Notes: generated by a model not told the origin, from the letters alone. Shown: positions 48,565 to 60,146, counted from the stretch's first letter. The stretch is 64,000 bases of DNA from Epiperipatus broadwayi (GCA_028023455.1 JAQFVV010012498.1:1426001-1490000), one strand, 5' to 3'. Made by a program: numbers and translations.

Positions 48565-50420
48565 TTGGAAATCATGTGGAATCTGGTCAGAACTATAATT
48601 TCTTTTAACTTAAATAAAATTTTGTGAATTAATTGTTCTCTTTTGAAATAAATCATTTCTAGGCAGACTTTTAAAAAATAATTTACTCTGCTCTAGTAAT
48701 GGGATTTTACCTTGAACCCCCCCAAATGGTGATGAGTAAACTAAAAATCCTTTGCAATTTCTAAATCTATTGGTGATAAAATTATCCAGACAATTGTAAT
48801 ATTTCCACTTATCATAGTTCATTCATATAGATATTACCACTTCTATCATAGGTACATTAATTTAACTATATGTAAAGATAATATGGAATAAAAGATCTGA
48901 GCTCTCCAAATATTTGTTTATTTGGGTTGGGCTGGTTTATCAACCAAGACTCATTATGGTGCCAATAGGAAATCAGGTTCAAATCTTCATTCATAATATG
49001 ATAATTCCATCATCACTGAACAGTAGCTTGGCCATAGGAAACTTAAACATAATATTACACTGTGTAATTTATAATACCTTATTGAATTGATGAAAGGCAA
49101 GAATTAGAAGTTTTAAACTTAACAATAATTTATTCCAGGTAGTAATAATGATATAAATGCTTCAACATTCTTTCCTCTAATAATAAACTTTGCCAAATTG
49201 GAGTGTATGCCCGTAAATAAGCATAAAAGGAATTAAATTACTACAATGTAATAACTTCTATTTCACTTTTTATGTATTTCTGTGAATTAAAATATTTTTT
49301 ATTCTACTCCCACCTGCCGTAATCCTGATCAATGTCTTAATTATAATAAATCAAAAAATTAGTAAAAAAAATTCAAGCAAATACAATAGTATTTTTAACT
49401 AACTATAATTATATAGACCAAGATATAATACATAATCAAATAAAATAATAAACCAATAATTAAATAATGATTAGTTCATAAATGTATGATATTAAAACTT
49501 TTTCACATGTGACACACACACACATAACATAGCTTACCAAATTTCTATAGTAAAATAAGCTTATATTTGTTTCAATAATAGTTTTCCAATTTTCAAAATT
49601 ATACATGATTAAGTATATTTTAACCTTACTGCTTCTATTTTCAGGCTGATCAATGATTAGTTAAGTCTATTTATTTAGCCTTTTTTCTTTCAGGTGGCAA
49701 ACAAATAGTTAAACATTTCTTTTCACTTCAGGTTGCAAATAAATAGATAACATTATTTATTTAACCCTAGTTTTATTATTTAAAGCTGAGAAACTCAATT
49801 ATCTAGTCATGCTTCATGCTATGATGATAAGAATCAGTATATATATTTTTTCATGATCTGTCAACAAGTAGAAATTTGAAGAAAGTCAGCAACTATTATT
49901 TCAATTCCTGGTCAAGGCTAACAAGTCATTAAATGATAATGGACATTCTTTTTCTTTTAGAATAAGGCTGACTTTTTCATATTAAGACTAAATTAAAAAA
50001 AGTTTTCTATAAAGCTATTCTAGGGTAGAGATAAGCCTCTTGCAGAGTAAGTCTAAGCTACACATACTAAGGACCACAAGTGTGTTTGGCCATTTTGAAA
50101 TTTTTTATTAATACTGAGAATATTATTCTTTGACTAACAATATATCTTGTGGTATTGGACTTACTATGGAAGAATGTAATTAACCATATGCTGTTCAATG
50201 ATAACTTTCCATTTATAAAAAATCAGTCAGTTTTAAATTCAGTCACTCTGCTAGCAAAATATGTCCTATTTCTTATAGCTCTTTTATAACTAATTGTAAT
50301 TACCTTCAGAAAAAAAACATGTTATCCAACACCTTAAATTTACTTTTTCCCTTTAAATTTACCTCTATCTATTTTAAATCAATCATTAATTACATATTTC
50401 TTGGTCAATATATACTTTTT
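48565..50420. other. AT-rich stretch with a weak SINE-like patch
   Basis: No gene. A patch at 48925-48990 has GGCTGGTTTATCAACCAAG and a B box-like GGTTCAAATCTTC, suggesting an old SINE head, but the A box is unconvincing. The 70-codon minus-strand frame at 48610-48822 has no recognised motif. A C run (CCCCCCC) is at about 48717-48723. Confidence 0.4.
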
Positions 50421-50421
50421 T

Positions 50422-51300
50422 GGTACTGTGGTATTAGAGCTGCGACATGAAGAATTATAATCTTTTAATCATTAAATTAATTAGGTTATTAAATCAAAAA
50501 CATATTTTAAAATCTACATAAAAAAAACAATTTAACAAAAAAAAAATACGAAAAGCATTAATATGAAGAATAGTTAAAATGCGTGTTTTAATCAAATTGA
50601 GTGTGTGTTTGCACGTGCATATTCTGCATAATATATTTTAATACATTGTACATGATTACATCTGCATTTATATATGTAATATATGTGGGATTCGAACTCA
50701 GACTTTCACATGACCTACAACTCTCAGTACCATCTTATTTTGCTGACTCACCTGAACACATACATGTTGAAAAGATAAATAATCACCAATATAAGTACTT
50801 CGTGATAAACCAGCACTCATTAAAGTATGAAGATTGGTTATCTTAATATAAAGCTGAGTACTAATTGTATATATGTGTGGAGATGGTAATCTGAACCAAC
50901 TGATGAGTGCTGGTTTAGCACGAAATACATGTATTGGTGATTATTTATCTGTTCAACATGTGTGTGATCAGGTGAGTCAGCAATATAAGATGGCACTGAG
51001 AGTTGTAGGTCGTGTGAAAGTCTGAGTTCGAATCCCGAATATATCACATATATAAATGCTGGTGTAAGACTGTACAATGTATTAAAATAGATTATGCAGA
51101 ATATGCACGTGCAAACACACACTCAATTTGATTTAAACACGCATTTTAACTATTCTTCACGTTAATGCTTTTCGTATTTTGTTTTTGTTAAATTGTTTTT
51201 TTTAAATGTAGATTTTAAAATATTTTTGATTTAATAACCTAATTAAGTTAATGATTAAACGATTATAATTCTCATGTCGCAGCTCTAATGCCATAGTGCC
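50422..51300. repeat. Long foldback element, copy 1 (879 bp, arms about 399 bp)
   Basis: Left arm 50422-50820 and right arm 50902-51300 are inverted copies at about 90 percent identity or better, with about 81 bp between them. The ends are GGTACTGTGGTATTAGAGCT and the complement of AGCTCTAATGCCATAGTGCC. Both flanks are T runs on the same strand (TTTTTT before, TTTTTTTT after). Each arm holds a polymerase III B box-like GTTCGAATCCC (complement in the left arm at about 50691-50700; right arm at about 51028-51038). Open frames of 81 and 94 codons in the arms (MCVCTCIFCIIYFNTLY...) are mirror images of one another and are by-products of the palindrome. No transposase. Confidence 0.9.
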
Positions 51301-51654
51301 CTTTTTTTTAAACAAATTAAAATAAAAAAACAGAGAGAAAAAGTTCGTTGTTTTTTTTTTTTGCAAATTTGAATTCATTTTGACACAAAATGTGTTTAAT
51401 ATTCATTCTAATACGTGATAACTTTTTAATTCTTGATTTTAACAATCTTTGATGTATTTTTTACAGTGAGCAATATTATAGACTGTTTTATTTTCTCTTT
51501 ATTACAATTATAAGTTATCATCTTTTTTCTTTTAATAATTATCCATAAAATATTTAGAAAGAGTGTCATTAAAATTCAATTTATTTCTTTCCCCAGCCTA
51601 TGACTATCTTTTTGTATTTATAGCTAATTATGAAAGGCTATATATATATATATG

Positions 51655-52345
51655 AGTGTCTGTGTATTAATTATAATATCCTCTGAATGAAAGATGCTTT
51701 CATATTATTATTTTTGGGAGATTCTGTGTAGTAAAAATAAAATAGCTAGATAGGTGATGTCTGAGTCCAATAATAAGTACTTTCCTCAGAGCTTCTTTCT
51801 CAAATCATAAGAATGTGTGTAAGATTTAAGATCACTATTTTTTCTCTTTATTATTTCTTTCTCAGACTCAAATCCTATTGGTAAAGCAGTTTTAAAATAT
51901 ATTTTATCCTCCAGTAGCTTTTTCCAAATATTGTTTATTTTTTTCAATTCACACTTCACATTGAAAATTGACTAATCATGATAAAATTTTTAACACTGGC
52001 AGAAATTGAACAATATGATAAAAGACTGCTAAGAGAAGCTATAGAGATTTTTAAAAGACCCAAGAGTATAAATGAGAAGTGTGAATTGAAGAAAAGCAAT
52101 ATTTGGAAAAAGCCATTGGAGGGTAAATTATTTTTTTAAACTTTTTCATCAATAGAAATTGAGTATGAGGAGAAAATAATAAAAGGAAAAAATAATGATT
52201 TTAAATCTTATACCCATTCTTGTGATTTGAAAAAGAAGAAGCTTTGTGGAAAGTACTTGTTATTGTACTGAAATGTCAGCTATTTAGCTATTTTATTTTT
52301 TACTACATGAAATTTCCCAAAAATAATAGTATAAAACAATATCAT
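51655..52345. mobile_element. Inverted pair of 3' fragments of a possible Penelope-like element
   Basis: A plus-strand fragment (about 51978-52345) and a minus-strand fragment (about 51959 back to 51660) share about 280 bp of homologous sequence, from GTGAATTGAA through CAATATTTGGAAAAAGC to CCCAAAAATAATA. They point away from each other. The longer, plus-strand fragment keeps an additional upstream coding part. Fragments in inverted arrangement are typical of Penelope-like insertions, but no RT or GIY-YIG motif is present, so the family is inferred from the short C-terminal peptide alone. Confidence 0.45.
51978..52139 (+). pseudogene. Possible Penelope-like C-terminal peptide
   Basis: An open frame of 53 codons reads FLTLAEIEQYDKRLLREAIE, then IFKRPKSINEKCELKKSNIW, then KKPLEG. 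The pattern R-x-REA-x-EI-x-K-x-P-x-(S/N)-x-N ... W-x-P resembles the end of Penelope-like polyproteins, after the GIY-YIG nuclease (R-REAIEI-KH-NNLNR ... W-P). The upstream remainder is absent. The short length makes this tentative. The start codon is only the first Met of the open stretch. Confidence 0.4.
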
Positions 52346-52575
52346 GAAAGTATGTAGAAGATTTCTATAAAGAATTGTAATAAAAAAAAAAAAAAACCAA
52401 GAAAAGAAAGTAGCCAATACAATTATATCATTTTTTTAATGATGAGTAGAACCGCGCAATTAAATCTATAAAGAACAAAAAGTCTTCATAAAATTTTGGA
52501 ATTATTATAAGTATTGTAAAAGAAGCAGATAATAAATATAGAAAAATATTTCGAAAATGTTTAAGCATCTGAATT
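52340..52575 (+). pseudogene. RTE copy I: linker/RT scrap
   Basis: AATATCATGAAAGTATGTAG (52340) matches the IMKWVED block, and the sequence at 52440-52570 matches the AIKFMKKGKAPGDDGIIIDI block of copy C with many substitutions (AACCGCGCAATTAAATC, then GGAATTATTATAAGTATTGT). An A run interrupts at 52380-52395. About 235 bp survive, adjoining the Penelope-like pair, which probably inserted into it. Confidence 0.65.
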
Positions 52576-53045
52576 TTTTTTTTTGATAAGAAAGCTCTGA
52601 GCTTTGAATTTAATGCAAATGTACATACATGATGTATGGCTTTATTTTAGTAAATGTTTTTGAGTATCTGTGATTGATAGAAAAAGTCATTATACACATT
52701 ACATATGGACACACATACGTATTTTTAAACATACTAATAGATCAAGAAAAATTAAATGTTTTTGAGATAAAATTCCCATAAAATAAAAAGTATTCCATTT
52801 TTTTTGACCATTATAAAGTTATCTTTCTCAATAACACTTCTGTTTAAACTAATATAAGAAAAAGAGAGAGAAGACGAGAGTAAGACATTGAGAGAGAGAA
52901 TAAAAAAGTAGCAAAAAAAAAAAATCGAAAAAGAAAATGAGAAAGAGCAAAAAGGAGTGTGAAAATTGAAAGACAGCTGGAAAATGAAAAAACAAAAACA
53001 AAACAAGAAAAAGCATAAAACAGAGAAAAGAAGAAAACATAAGAT

Positions 53046-53113
<68 letters not shown>
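53046..53113. repeat. (GA)n microsatellite in a purine-rich stretch
   Basis: A pure GA run of about 33 units, within a GA/AAAG-rich region from about 52855 to 53180. The minus-strand frames (SLSLSL, FFLFCF) are translated repeat. Confidence 0.95.
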
Positions 53114-53114
<1 letters not shown>

Positions 53115-53710
53115 TTGAGAAAAAAAGAGAGGAGGTGAGAGACTAAAGCGAAGATACACAAAGATAGAAAATAGAGAGAGAACTATTCTATTCATAATTA
53201 TTTTTTATATCAGAGGTTCAAAAATTATACTTTTAGTAAACTATTTCAAATTAGAAAAAAAACCATTTATTTTGAAAAACATTGTTATAGATAATATCTT
53301 TTAACAATTTTTCCTCCAAGTGATTACATTTTTTTTGAATATTAGTAATGCTGCAGTAGTTAATAAATAATGTTACCTAATATTTTATATTAATCAAGTG
53401 GGAATGAACAGATGGGGACAATTTCAGGTAAATACTAGCCTGAAAACATGAACGTCAAGTGTAGTCTTCAAAAACAAAATGAAGTTATTTCAAGAAAATA
53501 TTTTCATAAAAACACACACTCTGGAATTAATTTCTTAAAATTTTTAATCTTGGATTTAGTAATATAATGATAATAAACCAATATATATATATATATATCG
53601 AGCTAAGTATGCTACAAGATATGCTTATTAATAAGTTAAGCTTTAAAAAAGCACTCAAGATACACAATTAGAGTTTTGGGTTTTTTTTCCCCGAATACCC
53701 CCCCCCCCCT

Positions 53711-54600
53711 GATACTGTGGTATTAGAGCTGCGACATGAAGAATTATAATTGTTTAATCATTAAATAATAATTAGGTTATTAAATCAAAAACATATTTTA
53801 AAATCTATATTAAAAACAACAACAACAATTTAACAAAAAAAAAATACGAAAAGCATTAATATGAAGAATAGTTAAAATGCGTGTTTTAATCAAATTGAGT
53901 GTGTGTTTGCACGTGCATATTCTGCATAATATATTTTAATACATTGTACATGATTACATCTGCATTTATATATGTAATATATGTGGGATTCGAACTCAAA
54001 CTTTCACATGACCTACAACTCTCAGTACCATCTTATATTGCTGACTCACCTGAACACACACATGTTGAAAAGATAAATAATCACCAATATAAGTACTTCG
54101 TGCTAAACCAGCACTCATTAAAGTATGAAGATTGGTTATCTTAATATAAAGCTGAGTACTAATTGTATATATGTGTGGAGATGGTAATCTGAACCAACTG
54201 ATGAGTGCTGGTTTAGCACGAAATACATGTATTGGTGATTATTTATCTGTTCAACATGTGTGTGATCAGGTGAGTCAGCAATATAAGATGGCACTGAGAG
54301 TTGTAGGTCGTGTGAAAGTCTGAGTTCGAATCCCGCATATATCACATATATAAATGCTGGTGTAAGACTGTACAATGTATTAAAATAGATTATGCAGAAT
54401 ATGCACGTGCAAACACACACTCAATTTGATTTAAACACGCATTTTAACTATTCTTCACGTTAATGCTTTTCGTATTTTGTTTTTGTTAAATTGTTTTTTT
54501 TTAAATGTAGATTTTAAAATATTTTTGATTTAATAACCTGATTAATTTAATGATTAAACGATTATAATTCTTCATGTCGCAGTTCTAATACCACAGTACT
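53711..54600. repeat. Long foldback element, copy 2 (about 890 bp)
   Basis: Nearly identical to the element at 50422-51300, in the same orientation. It starts GATACTGTGGTATTAGAGCT and ends with the complement of AGTACTGTGGTATTAGAACT. Arms are about 400 bp. It is flanked by C runs on the same strand: twelve C at 53698-53709 and ten C at 54601-54610. Small differences from copy 1 include an ACAACAACAA insertion near 53817-53826. Carries the same mirrored short frames and B box-like words. No transposase. Confidence 0.9.
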
Positions 54601-54710
54601 CCCCCCCCCCGCTTAATGTTGAAGACTTCTCCCGTATAAAAAAGGTGTCCAATATTATTTTTTAATTAGCATGTCACTATTAAACAATTATATATATATA
54701 TATATATATT

Positions 54711-55350
54711 GATAAAGATTGATTATGAAGAATTAGAAGAAGTTAACAGTTACAAATACCTTGGTCAGATTATTAATACAGATGGAAACATAATGGAGGA
54801 AATTAATCATAGAATTAAACTTGGTTGGAGTGCTTCTGGTAGAAATAACTTGATACTAAAAGGAAATATGCCTATGTGTTTGAAAAGAATGGTTTTTAAC
54901 AAATGTGTTTTACCAGTTCTTACTTATGGATCTGAGACTTGGACACTTAATAGAAGAGCAATACAGAGACTTCAGACCACTCAAAGGAGTATGGAGAGAT
55001 GTATGTTGGGAGTAACAAGAAGAGATCGAAAACGCAATGTATGGGTAAGACAACAAACAGGTGTTACTGACCTTATTGAAAAAATTAAAAGATTAAAATG
55101 GAGTTGGGCTGGACATATTGCTAAAAGAGATGATAATAGATGGACAATTGAAATTTTAAACTGGATTCCAAGAGATTGTAAAAAACCCAGAAAGAGACCA
55201 CATGTGAGATGGATGGATGAAATAAGAAAATGTGCAGGGGTGTTGTGGAGAAGAGAAGCTAAAGATCGGAGAAGGTGGATTAAACTTGGAGAGACTTTCA
55301 TCCTGCAGTGGATTGATAATGGTTGATGATGATGATGATGATGATATATA
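54711..55350 (+). mobile_element. RTE-like LINE, copy E (5'-truncated, youngest-looking)
   Basis: Begins abruptly after a (TA)n run (54689-54709) within the post-RT region and continues to the family 3' end, with a tail of six to seven TGA/ATG units at 55324-55346. The coding part has no stop. Truncation at the 5' side is the usual result of incomplete target-primed reverse transcription. It lies about 100 bp after the foldback copy 2. Confidence 0.9.
54712..55326 (+). CDS. RTE copy E: open C-terminal fragment, about 204 codons
   Basis: An uninterrupted reading frame with no ATG at its start; it is the tail end of an RTE polyprotein, not a gene. Visible blocks: IDYEELEEVNSYKYLGQIIN (thumb-like), GWSASGRNNLILKGN, VLPVLTYGSETWTLNRRAIQ, RSMERCMLGVTRRDRKRNVW, TGVTDLIEKIKRLKWSWAGH, RWTIEILNWIPRDCKKPRKR and ETFILQWIDNG before the TGA at 55324-55326. 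The catalytic RT motifs lie upstream and are lost. It is the best preserved C-terminus of the nine copies and useful as a family reference. It is unlikely to be translated. Confidence 0.85.
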   Translation: MKIDYEELEEVNSYKYLGQIINTDGNIMEEINHRIKLGWSASGRNNLILKGNMPMCLKRMVFNKCVLPVLTYGSETWTLNRRAIQRLQTTQRSMERCMLGVTRRDRKRNVWVRQQTGVTDLIEKIKRLKWSWAGHIAKRDDNRWTIEILNWIPRDCKKPRKRPHVRWMDEIRKCAGVLWRREAKDRRRWIKLGETFILQWIDNG

Positions 55351-56057
55351 TTGAAGCAATCACTCTGTGATCAGAGTGAGCTTCATGTTTTCCTACCTAA
55401 AATAAACTAACATGTACAAGGGTTCAAACCCAGCAATATTTAAATTACTAACAGTACTGTCATAAATATGTACTTATATATATATTACAAACTATTATGA
55501 CATATTTTATATTTTTGATTATGATATTTTCATACTTTTGATTATTTTAAGCTTGTGTTTTTTTATTTAAAAGATAATTTTTTTTTATCATATAAAGTTT
55601 GTCATTTGTAAAAAATATTTGCATTTAATTTCACATTTGTAAAAATATAGAAGAAAGAAGATATAACCAAGATGGTAGCTTCAAATCAGCCCATTGTGAA
55701 GTTTTCTTTACTAATTAAATATTTTAATGCTTGATTTTAATTAATCAAAATATTGTCTCATCACAGTTTTACTTTAATAATTTAAAGATTTTAATTAAAA
55801 TTTTGCTAATAAAAGAGATTTGAACTTCATCTGCTTATATCTTACTTAATTAAAATGGACTAATTTGCTCAGGAATTTAATAATTTTCTCATCTCCCTCT
55901 GGGCAATTGAGCCAAAACATTTCTGTAATAGCTTGGGTGGTAAGAATAGAATAGATGAGATAAGAGTCAGTCTAAGTCTGAATCGGACAGTCTAAGTCTG
56001 AGTCTTACACTTTGCTTTTACTTTTTTGTGCTTAGTTTTAAAATGACAGTTGAGTAG

Positions 56058-56188
56058 GGCCCGAATCATCTTTTCCTGTCCCTCTCAAGACTGCCTCTAC
56101 TGATGCCACAAAACTCCTGCCATGGAAAAATGCTGCCACTAATGAAGGATCCATAGAGACCAAGACTGTTGACCCCCAGGCTGATCCC
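56058..56188 (+). other. Weak candidate exon (unrecognised peptide)
   Basis: A locally GC-richer island is open from 56054 to the TAA at 56228-56230 and reads VGPESSFPVPLKTASTDATK, LLPWKNAATNEGSIETKTVD, PQADPVSLKFGEGTILPY. GTAG just before 56058 could be an acceptor, and GTGAGT at 56189-56194 is a perfect donor core, giving a 131-bp exon. The residue mix (T, P, A, D, S) is unlike the I/K/N/F mix of chance frames here. No family is recognised, and the acceptor lacks a strong pyrimidine tract. It could equally be part of an unknown repeat. Confidence 0.2.
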
Positions 56189-56234
56189 GTGAGTCTGAAG
56201 TTCGGAGAAGGAACCATTTTACCATACTAACTGT

Positions 56235-59200
56235 TTTTTTATTTAACAGTCCACTAGCTATGTAAAGTTGTCAGTACTTACCTCTAAATACTAACTGTTT
56301 TTTTTATATTTAATCTTTACTTGTAAGACCTCTCTATATACAATATATTTTCTATAATACTAACTCTGATTTCACTTTATTCTGGCTTTATAAGTCTGTG
56401 CATTCCGTTTAATATTTTTTCAAAGTTTTCTTTAGTAAGATACCAGTCCAGCTCAACCTCGTGAGTTTGAGATGTAATTATTATTATTTTTTTTTAAAAA
56501 AAAGGAAAGAAACAAAAACAAAGTAAATTGTAATGATAAGGATTTATTTATCATTCGCTCCCTGTAAGATTGAATATATTATTTTAAAATAGACTCGCGG
56601 GGTTGATCTTTCTAAAACTCCCATGTTTAATTATTTTTTTTCATTTTTTATTTTTGTTCATGAAAGATCGCAATAAAGAATGAAGTGTTAATTAATGTCA
56701 TAACCAAATGGGCTAATCAATTAGAAGTTTTAATTTTGTTTGAAGTTTAAATAAATAATTAATTAAATGTCTCATTTGTTATTTATAATCTGATTCACTA
56801 TTATTCATATCCTTATGCAGGGGAATTAAACTGTTAAAGTTATTATATTAAACACTATTTTTATTCTCATATGGATATTGTACTGCCGGCATAGCTTAAC
56901 AATTCTTCAGTATTTCAAATGCTTGGTCATTCAGGAATCTTCGAGAATCCGAAGTATTTCCTTCCATTTTGAAATCGTTTGTAATCAGGGATTATATTCC
57001 TTGTGGAACGCGAGGCTAAGGTTTTTTGATGCTCTATGAAAGAGATCATATCACCAAACCTACCTCAACCTTCATATCATTTCACCATATGTGCGAACGT
57101 AGTCTTCTTCATGAAAATACATTCAATGACGAAAATATTTGACCAGCTGGGGTCTTCCTACATATATGATTAACCTTTCTATGTTAGTAGTTACAATATC
57201 CATTCATTAAATTGTTTTGCTTGTTTTATCTCATTAAGAAATAAGGATATGGGAAGTGTGAATCATGTTAGAAGAAGTATTGTATAGATTCTTGTAGTGC
57301 ACTTGGTTTAAAGCTGCTTATCCTTTTAAAATTAATGAACCATTCCCATATACACGTATAATTTTCATTCTCTAATAATAGTCAAAAGAAAAATATATGT
57401 AAAATATCGAAATAAAATAAATGTTCTTATTTTTGCTATAAATAAATGTGGTTTATAACTTTGACCGTATGGCTCCTACTAATTTAAATCATTCGTCAAT
57501 CTTTCATTTTTTGTGTAAAGAGAGTTTATTTTGGCAAGATGAATTCATGCACATGACCTAAAGCAACTTATTGTATAACTTCTGTTAACAACAATTAAGA
57601 ATTATTTAGTGTTAACATAATAAATGTAAACCTATCTAAAGTGAAATCACTATATATAGATAAATCGCTATATATAGATATACGTTGTAATCATGCTAGT
57701 TTGATATTAAAAACACATTAAAAATCCAATCCAGAGTTCGAATCTTTATTTTGGTCAGTTTTTAAATATGAAAGGATTTTGTATAATTATGTATTATTAT
57801 AAATCACATCTTATTTGGGGATTCATCCTCAACAACCCTAGTTCGAGTCTCATGTCTCTGTACCACTGTGTAACATCCGGTACAATATATATATTGGAAA
57901 ATATGCTTGGGCTACAAATAGGCTACACAGGTAGTAGATAGTGGAATGTAGAATGTTCAGATGTGAAGTTTAATTATGAATAATGAATGAACAATGCCTA
58001 GCAAATAATACCTCCTGTTATTGATTCATCAAAAACTAAATAATTTTCCTTTTTTTCTTTCTTTAATCCATTAAATTAGTATAGAACTTAGTTAACATGT
58101 GTCCTTCTATATTAAGATGGATAATGAATATTATGTGTTTGTGCAATCACATTTCCGTATATTAACCACACGTGTAGTATTTTTGATTCCAATTTTTTTC
58201 TGACTTTCTTTTTAATTTTCCTTTTTAGATCAAGTCCTTGAGGACTAAGAAAGCAACAATAGGACAGGCTTAATAGGCTGGAAGTCCTTCATTGTAATTT
58301 TTGTTCAAGATAATGTAACCACTAATGAGATAATTTAGAACTGGATTTGTGATGGGAGTTCCAGCCCTATATAGAAATCTTTTTCTTTGCCATGAAAGTT
58401 GAAATAAAAAATGTGATCTAAAATTTGCCTGCCTCATATGGTCTGTCTAGGTTGTCATGCCTAGTGGATTACTCATTACAGCAGCAGAAATAATAATATC
58501 AATAATAGTAGTAAAGCAGAAAGAGTAGTACTAAAGGTAAGTATTATAAATCTACTTTTTTTAAATATAAGTACATAGAATGTGCAAACTTTAATTAATA
58601 CAAACTTTTTCAAGATCAAAACAAAAAATTACACTGGAAGCTAAGAAACTGTCAAGATTTAAGATCAATATAACTATTGATTATGAAATTCATCTTCAAA
58701 AGAAAGAACAGGTTATAGAATAAACTAATCAATCAGTACAAAGAGAATGAATAGTGTGGATTTGCTGTAAAATCTAATTTAGTATCTTCTATAGTTGGAA
58801 TTCTTCATTGCATCAATGAAAGGTGAATAATTAGTATAAAATTTAGCTTTCACAATAGTACCAATAGACACTCCAATATTAAATTCAAGAAACTCAGAAG
58901 AAAAAAAGCTTTTATTTTTTTCTGGATACCATTATTTTAGAAATATTATTAAAAATAAATTTTTTTTTCTCTGAAACTTTAATAAATTATATTGGTACAA
59001 TAGATTTTTATTTGAATTCTTTGAAATGGGGGTATTGATGCTATAAATTTAACATGGTTTGTTGTTATTGATTTTTTTATACAACACATGGATTAATTTT
59101 AGGCAAGAAATTTCTACAACTAAAAATGGATGCAATCATGTACAGAACAATGACATTTAACAGATTAAATTATAATTAAAAGTCAGAATACAAAAAATCC

Positions 59201-59865
59201 TTATTGTGTGAGCACTTACAAGCACAGACTGTTGGATAACTTTATGATACAAGATTTAAATAATTGAATTAAAATTAGGTCTCATTTAATTAATATTCAT
59301 AAAAAAATTGTTGTTTGGTTTTTAGAAGTATCCATTATATATACTAATTTTCAATAGCAATTAAATAATAAAGTTGATAATTTGGGCTCTCAGAATTATC
59401 ATATTAATGACAAATGAAATCCTATTGAGATATGTCTTATAAATATAATTAAATGTATTTTGGGATTTACTAAAAAGAAGGATCATGATTGACTTTCTGA
59501 CATTGATCTTATTATTAGTGATTTGATTAAAAAAATCATGTAGCATTTTTTGCTTGGCAGAATGATAAATTTGCTATTAAAATATTCAAAATTAGTTATC
59601 ACAGTAGTCTAAAACTAAGAAACTAGGTCATCTATCTAAAATATTGTAGTGCCCTATTACTTTGGTAGTGATTTAGAAAAAAATGTACCAAATTTCTACA
59701 AATTATATTGAATGTAAATCTATTATACTTTGCTTTTAATATTTTATTCTAATTTAAATAATAAAAGTGATGACAAGAGTTCACAAACAAATAAATCAAT
59801 CAACAAACAGAGAGTTTAAGTTAAATAAAAGCATTTAAAAATAAGTAGAGATAATTTTTTTTTAA
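56235..59865. other. Mixed AT-rich stretch, nothing firmly recognised
   Basis: Small patches of more balanced composition occur at about 56880-57180 and 58235-58450, without clear motifs. B box-like words (GAGTTCGAATC at 57735, GTTCGAGTC at 57842) appear with no A box. The minus-strand frame at 59361-59546 is chance-level. Confidence 0.4.
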
Positions 59866-59867
59866 AA

Positions 59868-60144
59868 GTTAAATGTTTTTATTTACCATGCACTAAAAAA
59901 AAAAAAATAATTGTTTTTTTTTCCAACCACAATTGAGGTTTATAGATTTAACTTGAAATAAAAGCATGGTGAGTGAAAGTTCAGAAATTAATTAAGTCAA
60001 TCCATTATTATAAAAAATAGGGGTTGGATTAATTAATTTCTGGACCACTCATAGTTTTATTTCAAATTAAATCTAGACACTCCAAATGTGGTTGAAGAAC
60101 AATTATTTTTTAGCTTTTTAATGCATGGTAAATAAAAGCATTTA

Positions 60145-60146
<2 letters not shown>
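59868..60146. repeat. 280-bp foldback (MITE-like) element
   Basis: GTTAAATGTTTTTATTTACC opens and its near-complement (GGTAAATAAAAGCATTTAAC) closes the element. Arms of about 125 bp share CAACCACA, TAGATTTAA, TTGAAATAAAA and AGAAATTAATTAA blocks with a centre of about 20 bp. The A/T runs differ in length between arms. Immediately left, TTAAATAAAAGCATTTAA (59821-59838) repeats the terminal motif. Confidence 0.75.

Noticed and set aside
48610-48822. 70-codon minus-strand frame with YSSPFGG as a gene
   Set aside because: No recognised motif, no start context or neighbours; could be an old repeat but unsupported.
52752-53195. 147- and 105-codon minus-strand hydrophobic frames resembling membrane proteins
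   Set aside because: They come from a purine-rich strand containing (GA)n; Phe/Leu/Ser content is composition, not a membrane protein.
50601-54420. Four similar frames starting MCVCTCIFCIIYFNTLY, which look like a small cysteine-rich protein family
   Set aside because: They are the two arms of each foldback element read from both ends; the similarity is produced by the palindrome and its duplication.
57722-57860. tRNA-like SINEs from GTTCGAATC and GTTCGAGTC words
   Set aside because: B box-like words occur alone with no A box at proper spacing.
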